Positions 56,117 to 64,000 of a DNA stretch of 64,000 nucleotides are shown here, in pieces. A program made the translations under genes and the position numbers. Source of the stretch: Glycine soja (lineage: Eukaryota; Streptophyta; Magnoliopsida; Fabales; Fabaceae). The stretch spans positions 29,290,850 to 29,354,849 of the forward strand of contig NC_041007.1 in assembly GCF_004193775.1 (NCBI RefSeq), in the 5' to 3' direction. Each line of letters opens with the position of its first letter. Positions within the stretch are counted from its first letter, which is position 1. Under the pieces are notes generated by a model. The model had not been told where the DNA came from and made no database searches. It saw nothing but the letters and a program-made list of their open reading frames with translations.

Positions 56117-58110
56117 TGATCGAGGCCGTACCCAAATCAAATAAACATGAAAATGCAGTAACTAGGAAGTGATCCTAGGTCGTTTCCCAACGAGCAGTGA
56201 CAAACCAAATGTTCATAATATACTTGCAGTAACAGTAACGATTGGGGGGGTTTGTTTGTTTTGTGATTAAATAGCAGAACAAGTAAACTGGAATATGAAA
56301 TTACTAATATTAAAAACGGGTTGTTTCCTTTGATTCAGAAGCCATTCTCTTATCCTGGGTTATGGAGAATTTGTCCCTAACAGTCAACCACTTAATCCAA
56401 CCCTATTTCAATTTACTAAGCGAAAATCACAAAACAACCACGGCGTAGGAAATTTTTTTCTACCCCAAATGCATATATAATAATTGCGATTCTGATAACC
56501 GGAGCAAAAGTTATGGCCGTTTGAAGTTTTGACAAACACAAAATTTGCTAGTTTTTTTGGAACTTTCAAATCTGACCAAACTAAAGGCTCTAGCTATTTT
56601 TCCCACAAAATATGGATTAAAAGAAGTTACCACAAAAAAATTCAGCCAAAAATAACAACCCTAGCTACTAAAACAAAAAATCTCAAATAATTCAGCATGG
56701 GTGGTCGCTAAAATCCGTCTCTAATTGATTTCTACTACTACTCTGTTTTGCCGCAAGCACAATCTTCACAGCAAAACACCCAAGACTGAAACAGGGGAAA
56801 CGCTTAATGGGAAAACTGAAACAGAACACACATTAAACAAAATACCAAGACACTAAACAACACTAACACATATACTAACAATTAATCATAAAACACGAAA
56901 GGATTAAACACACACACTAGCTAACTATTATGAACCTTTGGACACTGCTCCCCGGCAACGGCGCCAAATTTGATCGAGGTCGTACCCGAATCAAATAAAC
57001 ATGAAAATGCAGTAACTAGGAAGTGATCCTAGGTCATTTCCCAACGAGCAGTGACAAACCAAATGTTCATAATATACTTGCAGTAACAGTAACGATTGGG
57101 GGGGTTTGTTTGTTTTGTGATTAAAAAGCAGAACAAGTAAACTGGAATATGAAATTACTAATATTAAAAACGGGTTGTTTCCTTTGATTCAGAAGCCACT
57201 CTCTTATCCTGGGTTATGGAGAATTCGTCCCTAACAGTCAACCACTTAATCCAACCCTATTTCAATTTACTAAGCGAAAATCAACTTAGGGTTGTCAATA
57301 CGTGATTAGGCACCACATACACCAGTTAGCCCTTCGTCCATTAAGCATGAACGCAAGTTAGGCTCAAAGGCAATTAATCGAACACGAAGCGTGCACTGAT
57401 TAATATTCACGAATTTGGGATAACTGGTGAAGGGAAAACTTCCAGGGAACCACATTACAAGTGAAACCTCAAAGAGAGTTGGGCTTCGTCCTCAAAAGGA
57501 AACAACACCAGAAAATCTAGCCTTCCATGGATTCAAACAGAAAACGCAAATGAAACATGAAGCAGAAACGTAAATGAACAAAAACGTAAATGAACAGAAA
57601 CGTAGATGAAACAGAAACGTAAATGAGAGTAGAAGAAGAAGCAAGAACAAAATTGTAATTAGAAACAGAAAACGTAAAATTGCATTACGTGAACAGTAGC
57701 ATTAAGCAGAAAAACGAAAACCCTAAAACAAAAGCTCTGAATAATGAATAGCATAATAGAATGCCTTGCACGAATCCCAAGGCTGCTATTTAAAAAGAGT
57801 CACTCAAAGTCACTGGGCCCTATTACAATACTTTGGCCCAAAACGAAATAAACACTGAACAACATAAAATAAAATTGCGAAATTTCCTAATTAGAAATTA
57901 ACTAAGGTAAGCGCTGCTTTATTTGCCCTCTTCAAGTCCATAACCAAAATCCGGATTAAGCCCAATGTTTCATTAATTCCTGAAATTAGATTAAAAACAT
58001 CAAATGAGCCCAAATAATAAAACTGCCTGATTAATTGACAATTAAGACCAATCAGTAATTAAAATGGTGCAAAAAGGGTTTAGAAAATAGAAGAAAATGA
58101 TGGCACATCA
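56117..58110 (-). mobile_element. Nested, internally deleted Athila element with 5-bp duplication
   Basis: The 1994-bp unit begins TGATCGAGG and ends GCACATCA, and is flanked by CACCT on both sides (56112-56116 and 58111-58115). Minus-strand order: complete 5' LTR (56971-58110, 1140 bp), primer-binding site, about 510 bp of leader, then only the last 316 bp or so of the 3' LTR (56117-56432). All genes and the first 820 bp of the 3' LTR are missing. The shared LTR parts differ at only a handful of positions. It interrupts the outer element's RT/RNase H coding. Confidence 0.92.
56949..56966 (-). promoter_or_regulatory. Primer-binding site, nested Athila
   Basis: The minus strand reads TGGCGCCGTTGCCGGGGA, 4 bases after the 5' LTR. 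This is the 18-nt site complementary to the 3' end of tRNA-Asp that is usual in Athila-lineage elements. Confidence 0.9.
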
Positions 58111-59190
58111 CACCTCCTTTTGCAGCAGATTGGATAGTGGGAGGGCCACTTTGCTAAAATCTTTGATAAAGTGCCTGTAAAACCCTACATTACCAAGAAA
58201 AGAACTAACCTCTCGCACGCAAGAGGGGTAAGGCAATTGTGAAATAACATCTATTTTTGCAGGGTCTACCTCTATGCCCCTATTCGAAATGATATGCCCT
58301 AAAACTATACCTTGTTCTACCATGAAGTGACATTTTTCAAAATTCAGCACAAGGTTAGTTTCAATGCATCAATTAAGAACTCTATCCAGACTATCCAAAC
58401 ATGTATCAAAAGAGGATCCATAAATAGTAAAATCATCCATAAACACCTCTATGCAAGTCTCTAAAAAGTCACTGAAAATGCTAAGCATACACCATTGGAA
58501 GGTACCAGGGGCGTTGCATAGGCCAAAGGGCATCCTCCTATAGGCAAAAGTGCCAAAGGGACAGGTGAATGTGGTCTTTTCATGATCCTCAGGAGCAATA
58601 TGAATTTGTAAATAACCAGAAAAACCATCAAGAAAATAGTAATGAGACTTACTTGCCAAGCGCTCAAGCATTTGATCAATGAATGGCAGGGGAAAATGAT
58701 CTTTTCTGGTTACCTGGTTTAGCCTCCTATAATCAATGTAGACTCGCCAGCTGTTCAGCACTCTTGTAGGGATAAGCTCATCCCTTTCATTCTTAATTAC
58801 TGTGAGGCATGTCTTCTTAGGAACCACTTGGACTAGGCTCACCCACTGGCTGTCAGAAATGGGGTAGATGATTACAGCTTGTAAGAGCTTGATCACTTCC
58901 TTTTTCACCACATCTAGAATGAAGGGGTTGAGTCGTCGCTGTGGCTGCCTCACTGGCTTAGCTCCATCCTCTAAAAGTATCCTATGCATGCAGGTAGATG
59001 AGCTAATACTAGGAATGTCTGCTAAAGTCCATCCAATGGCTTTCTTGTGCTTCTTGAGAACTAGCAACAACTTCTCCTCTTGCTCAACAGCAAGGGAGGC
59101 AGAGATGATCACTGGAAATTTTTCCTCGTCCTCCAAGTAAGCATATTTGAGGGTTGCTGGTAAAGGCTTCAACTCTGGTGTGGGTGGTGG
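58111..59190 (-). pseudogene. Athila reverse transcriptase (outer element)
   Basis: The main frame (59172 to 58369) reads LPATLKYAYLED, then KKHKKAIGWTLADIPSI, RLNPFILDVVKKEVIKLL, WRVYIDYRRLNQVTRKDHFP, FLDGFSGYLQIHIAPED, FGTFAYRRMPFGLCNAPGTF and the catalytic FMDDFTIYG. A TGA in place of Arg interrupts it after LDRVLN (58366). The frame then continues LNFEKCHFMVEQGIVLGHII to SNLLQKEV, where the nested element is inserted. The conserved catalytic aspartates are all present, so inactivation is mild in this domain. Confidence 0.92.
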
Positions 59191-60240
59191 CTGAACAGTG
59201 GGAGGAACTAGGGTAGGAGAAGAGGAAGGTTCCTTAGCCTGTACCTCTTAAAGCAAGTCAAAAGTATATGTACTTCCTGCAACATGGTTAGTGCATTCTG
59301 ACTCTAAAAAATCAACATCAAGAGGTACCACACCCAGAAAATCAGAACCATACTCAAATTCAGATTCATTCTCAGCATAAAAATCAGATACAAGATCAAA
59401 TTCAAACTCAGATTCAGATTCAATGCATAAGGAATGACAAGTATGCAAATCAGATAAAAATGGATGTTTCCTACCATGAAGAACAGAATCAAAATCAAAC
59501 ATATAATCATCAACAATCTGATCAATTATCTCAGCACGAAAAACAGAATGATCCTCAGATGGATGTTTCATGGCATCAAGAATGTTAAAATGAACAACAA
59601 TATCACCAAATTCCATAAACAATGTGCTAGCATAAACATCTATCTTGGTTCGGGCTATTTTCATAAATGGCCTGCCTAAAATAATTGGAACTGAACCATG
59701 GGAAAATCCCTCTTCCATATTAAGAACATAAAAATCAACAGGAAAAATAAGTTCAACAACCCGAACTAGCACATCCTCTATGAAACCTGCGGGGTAAGCA
59801 ACACTTCTATTTGCCAAATGAATCACCACATTTGTAGATTGCAAAGGTCCAAGAGATAAAGAATTGAAAATGGACAGAGGCATGACACTAATTGATGCTC
59901 CTAGATCTAGCATGACATTCTCAAATTTATTGTTCCAAATAATGCAAGGTATACAGAAAGTACCTGGGTCCTTACATTTCTCAGGAATGTGAGGAACAAA
60001 TTTACCTATCAATGATGACACATTTCTGCGCATGCTAATCCTTTCATTGCCTTTGAGCTTCCTTTTGTGGGTGCACAGCTCCTTTAGAAACTTGGCATAT
60101 CTTGGAATCTGCTTGATGACATCTAGCAGAGGTATGTTCACCTCTACTTTTCTGAAGGTCTGCAAGATCTCCTTTTTCGCTTCTTCCATTTTTTTGTTTG
60201 GAATTGCTCTAGGTGGGAATGGAAGAGAGATAGGAGGCTA
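59191..60240 (-). pseudogene. Athila aspartic protease region (outer element)
   Basis: The frame from 60189 to 59248 reads a linker (VEVNIPLLDVIKQIPRYAKF, HKRKLKG, the typical Athila gag-protease junction). Then comes the protease motif DLGASISVMPLSIF (about 59850-59893, with Leu where Thr/Ser is usual), followed by ILGRPFMKIARTKIDV and a tail of acidic and serine-rich repeats. A stop at about 59248 separates it from RT. The Leu in the active-site triad is expected to abolish activity. Confidence 0.88.
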
Positions 60241-61938
60241 CTGTAAGTCAGAATTACTAGAAGAAGGTCCACCTGCATGAAAATTTTTGTTAGGAAGCTT
60301 TCTCTTTTGTGCAACTATCTCATCCTCTTTTTTAGGTGTAGAAAGAAGCTTGACAGGTTCAGGTGCAAGTGCTGCTACTGGTGGAGGCCCTTGAATTTGG
60401 TTGCACAACCTAGGGGTGATGGCACTCACATTTTTCGGATTCTTCACAGTTTATGAAGGCAATTTGTCAGAATTTAGGGACTGAGCTTGATTCATCTGAG
60501 TAGCCATCTGCCCCATTTGATTTGTCAGACTCTGAATGGAGGCTCTTGTCTCTTGCTGAAATTGCATATTCTGGATGGTCATTTGCCTCACTTATTCTTC
60601 TAAGGAAGGTTGAGGAGGAGCCTCAGCTGCTTGTTGTATTTGTTGTGGCTATTGCTGCTGTATTGGAGGAGGAACATATGGCTTTCTTGGACCAACAACA
60701 TTTTGGAAGGGAGGGACAAGCTGTTGTTGTTGTGGAGTACTTGTCCATCTCATATTTGGATGATTCCTCCAACCTGGATTGTATCTATTGCTTGAAAGGT
60801 CATAATTATTCTATTGTTGTTGGTTTTGCTGCTGAGGAGGTCTATTATAAATGTTTGCAGCATAAGCTTCAGGTTGCTCATTGACTCTAGATTGCTACAA
60901 AGAAGGACAAAGATCTGTATGGTGATCTGTAGAAGAACATAGACCACAGACTCTTGCAACAGGGGTAGATTTCTAATTCATGGCAAGCTGAGTTACTAGG
61001 TTGACCAATGCATCAAGTTTTCCTTCAAGCTTTTTATTTTTAGTAGATGAAGATGAATCTGTGGCCACCTCATGGACTCCTCTAAAGACAATAGCATCAT
61101 TTCTTGCACTGAATTGTTGGGAGTTGGAAGCCATCTTCTCAATCAAATTCCTAGCTTCAGCAGGAGTCATATCACCAAGAGCTCCACCACTGGCAGCATC
61201 AATCATACTCTTATCCATGTTGCTAAGTCCCTCATAAAAATATTGAAGAAGGAGTTGCTCAGAAATCTGGTGGTGAGGACAGCTTGCACACAATTTCTTG
61301 AATCTTTCCCAGTACTCATACAAGCTTTCTCCACTAAGTTGCCTGATGCCTGAAATGTCTTTTCTGATGGCAATGGTCCTAGATGCAGGGAAGAATTTCT
61401 CCAAGAACACCCTCTTAAGATCATCCCAACTGAAAATGGACCTGGGAGCAAGGTAGTATAGCCAATCTTTTGCCACTCCCTCGAGAGAATGAGGAAAAGG
61501 CTTTAGAAAGATATGATCTTCTTGGACATCAGGGGGCTTCATGGTGGAACAAACAATATGGAACTCCTTAATATGCTTATAAGGATCTTCACCTGCAAGA
61601 CCATGAAACTTGGGCAGCAAATGTATTAGTCCAATCTTGAGAACATATGGAACACCCTCATCAAGATATTGAATGCACAAGCTTTCATAAGTGAAATCAG
61701 GTGCGGTCATCTCCCTAAAAGTCCTCTCACGAGGTGGAGGTTGAGTCATGTTCTCAGTATGAAAATTAGTAGTGGAATGCTCAAAATCAGAATATTCAGA
61801 ATCACCCTCAACAGAATGCTTAGAATGCTCAAAATGCACAAAATGACCAGGATGCACACTATGCCTAACTAATCTATGAAAGGTTCTATCTATTTCAGGA
61901 TTAAAGGGTTATAAATCACCTGGATTGCCCCTAGTCAT
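60241..61938 (-). pseudogene. Athila gag (outer element)
   Basis: The likely start is the ATG at 61936-61938 (MTRGNPGDL), followed at once by a TAA (61909-61911). The frame then runs FNPEIDRTFHRLVRHS and the capsid: FHGLAGEDPYKHIKEFHIVC, DWLYYLAPRSIFSWDDLKRV, FLEKFFPASRT and GESLYEYWERFKKLCASCPH, to a TAG at 60973. A CCHC zinc knuckle (CGLCSSTDHHTDLC) lies just past that stop, then a Gln/Pro-rich region with further stops. Gag packages the element RNA; here only broken pieces could be made. Confidence 0.9.
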
Positions 61939-62652
61939 GCACTATATGCAGCAAATAATATGTTTCTCAACAAGCACCTAACAAGGGGGTAAAACTACAG
62001 CTATACTCAAATGATATCAAAATAAGCTAAAATTTTGTGAGGAACACCCTAAAATCATGAAACGATCGCACAAAAAATTTGAAACAAAAATTCAAAGTCT
62101 AACTATGAAAACTACCTAAGCAAAGTTTAGAAAAATAGGACAATAATACTTGAAAAATAAAAAAACTTAGTAAACGGCTGATTTTTGGAGTTTGGGAGAC
62201 CCCAGCCGGCTTCAGCAAGTTAACAAAGAAAGGGAAATTTTTTTCTACCCTGAATGCATATATAATATTAGTTATTCGATACCCGAAGCAAAAGTTATGG
62301 CCATTTTAAGTTTTGCTAAAAACAAGTTCAAAATTTTTTTGTCTCTCTCAAATAATGCCACACCAAGTGCTCCTAGTATTTTTCACACAAAATATGGATC
62401 AAAAGAAGCTACCACACAAAAAATCAGCCAAAAATAAAAACTCTAACTATTAAAACAAAAATCGCTAATTAAATTGCAAAATCCATCGCTAATTCCCAGT
62501 TGCTAATCATTGTTCAGCACTGTTTACAGCAAAACAAAAGGCTGAATCAGTCGCTAAAATAGTCACTAAACAGGGGATGCAACTGAAATGCAAAACAAAA
62601 CACTACACAAAATGAGATAACTAAACACTATTATGAACCTTTGGTCCACTGC
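61939..62652 (-). mobile_element. Athila 5' leader (outer element)
   Basis: The stretch between the primer-binding site and gag has no ORF. It is similar to the leader in the nested copy (56433-56948), for example at 'aaatttttttctacc', 'gcaaaagttatggcc' and 'ccacacaaaaaatcagcc'. Confidence 0.75.
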
Positions 62653-62670
62653 TCCCCGACAACGGCGCCA
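62653..62670 (-). promoter_or_regulatory. Primer-binding site, outer Athila
   Basis: The minus strand reads TGGCGCCGTTGTCGGGGA, matching the tRNA-Asp type site with one change from the nested copy. It sits 4 bases from the 5' LTR. Confidence 0.88.
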
Positions 62671-62674
62671 ATTT

Positions 62675-63315
62675 TGATCGAGGTCGTACCCAAATCAAAT
62701 AAACATTAAAAATGCAGTATCTAGGAAGTGATCCTAGGTCATCTCCCAACAAGCAATGGTCAAACAAACGTTCATGAAAGATTGAAATAAAACAGTAACA
62801 AATTGGGGGGGTTGTTTGTTTATGTAAATTAAACAGCAAGTAAATTTTAATTATAAAATATCAGAATTAAAACACGTTGTTTCCCCTTGATTCACAAGCA
62901 AGTCTCTTATCCTAGGTTACGAGGATTTATCCTTTATCAGTTCAACCACTTAATCCAACCCTAAATTAAATTACTAAGCGAAATTTAACATAAGGCATTC
63001 ATTATTTGATTAAGCAACACATACACCAATTAATCATGAATGAAACTGATCATTAAGCATGAACGTAAATTAAGCGCAGAGACAATTAATCAAGCACTAA
63101 GCATGCATGAATTAATAGCAACAAATACATAGTAATTGGTGAAGAGGAAAAACTGAGCAGAATGCAATAGTAATAATAAAACCTCAAAGAGAGCTGTGTT
63201 TGATCCTCAAGAGAAAACAACGCTGGAGACTTAGCCTTTCATTAATCAATAGCAAATGAAATTGTAGTAGAAAACGAAGAAAACTAGAATTATTTTCCAA
63301 AACAAACAAAACTAA

Positions 63316-63361
<46 letters not shown>

Positions 63362-63835
63362 AAACTAGAACCTTGGTGATGTTATATAATTCTCAACCCC
63401 AAAGCTTACAAATTTGTTTTAAGTCATAGCCCATAAATAAAATAAAATCTAGATAAGATAAGATAAGATAAGATAAAATCTAGATGAAATAAAGTCTAGA
63501 TAAGATAAGATAAGATCTAGATAAAATAATATCTAGATAAAATAATATCTAGATGAGATAAAATCTAGATATGATAAGATAAAATCTAGATGAGATAAAA
63601 TCTAGATAAGATAAGATTTGGTAGAATAAAATTGTCTACTCTCTTCAAGTCCAAGCCCAATTCCGGATTCAAGCCCAATTACTTATAATTCTCGTGATAT
63701 TAAATTAAAAACACAAAATTAATCCAATAGGCCCAAATGATAAAACTGCATAATTAATTTGACAATTAAGGCAAATCAGTAATTAAAATGGTGACAAAAA
63801 AGGGTTAAGAAATATGAGAAAATGATGGCACATCA
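62675..63835 (-). mobile_element. 5' LTR of the outer Athila element
   Basis: It spans TGATCGAGG to GCACATCA (1161 bp). It contains a (GA)n run (63319-63357) and a minisatellite built of 'atctagat' and 'aagataagat' units (63447-63610), both shared with the 3' LTR. It joins copia RNase H sequence directly at 63836. Confidence 0.92.
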
Positions 63836-64000
63836 AGTACCTCTGGCTATGCTTTCTCACTAGGGTCAGGAATGTTCTCTTGGGCGTCGAAGAAGCAAGC
63901 TACAGTAGCACAATCAACAGCAGAAGCAGAGTACGTGGCAGCTGCTGAAGCAACGAGTCAAGCTATATGGCTTCGTAGAATACTTGAAGACATGGGAGAA
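63836..64000 (+). pseudogene. Ty1/copia pol: RNase H end, right copy
   Basis: It reads [19 protein letters not shown], then [30 protein letters not shown], in one frame up to the window end. The first 143 bases repeat 53231-53372 but without the frameshift seen there. The element continues to the right of the window. Confidence 0.9.

Overview
This is plant nuclear DNA, most probably a legume and, from repeat families I recognise by eye, probably soybean (Glycine); the species is inference. One apparently intact host gene is present: a 13-exon minus-strand secondary-wall cellulose synthase of the CESA7/IRX3 type (10821-15855, 1039 codons plus stop). The only other host-gene trace is a broken 3' part of an organellar translation initiation factor IF-3 gene (19073-19906, minus). 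Nearly everything else is transposon-derived.

Layout. 1-8570 is old transposon debris on the plus strand: a minus-oriented LTR, a Ty3/gypsy pol remnant with its 3' LTR (883-3865), a LINE-1 ORF2 remnant (about 3930-6500), and a MULE transposase remnant followed by an OTU-protease-like remnant (about 6520-8560). 8571-10820 has no recognisable gene. CESA7 follows; a 5'-truncated LINE with target-site duplication lies in its intron 8 and a MITE-like foldback in intron 2. 15856-22876 is AT-rich intergenic DNA with the IF-3 pseudogene, a 346-bp foldback, a palindrome of about 520 bp whose arms each carry a decayed tRNA-Ile-like sequence, and an RTE-like LINE scrap.

22877-64000 is nested retrotransposon territory. 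A Ty1/copia pol gene starts at 24909, is cut at 25667, resumes at 52981, is cut again near 53372 and reappears at 63836. The first gap (25668-52980) holds an LTR-like block carrying a gene-like ORF, then two copies (A and B) of an Ogre/Tat-lineage Ty3 derivative that keep ORF1 or gag remnants but show no recognisable pol. They share 1.5-2.2 kb LTRs at 40773-43022 and 51451-52980. The second gap holds a minus-strand Athila element (53371-63835) with gag, protease and RT; inside it sits an internally deleted second Athila copy (56117-58110) with a 5-bp target-site duplication.

The most unusual signal is in copies A and B. Where pol should be there are tandem arrays in which almost every unit is a short inverted repeat: a 24-bp unit (35140-35655 and 45261-47425), a 127-bp dimer (38928-39865 with relatives at 49900-51090), a 163-bp unit (39985-40640), a dispersed cassette of about 70 bp, and a long stem next to the polypurine tract. 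Arm sequences differ between units and loci, yet the two arms usually change together. This looks like a modular hairpin-rich region and is the best candidate here for something undescribed.
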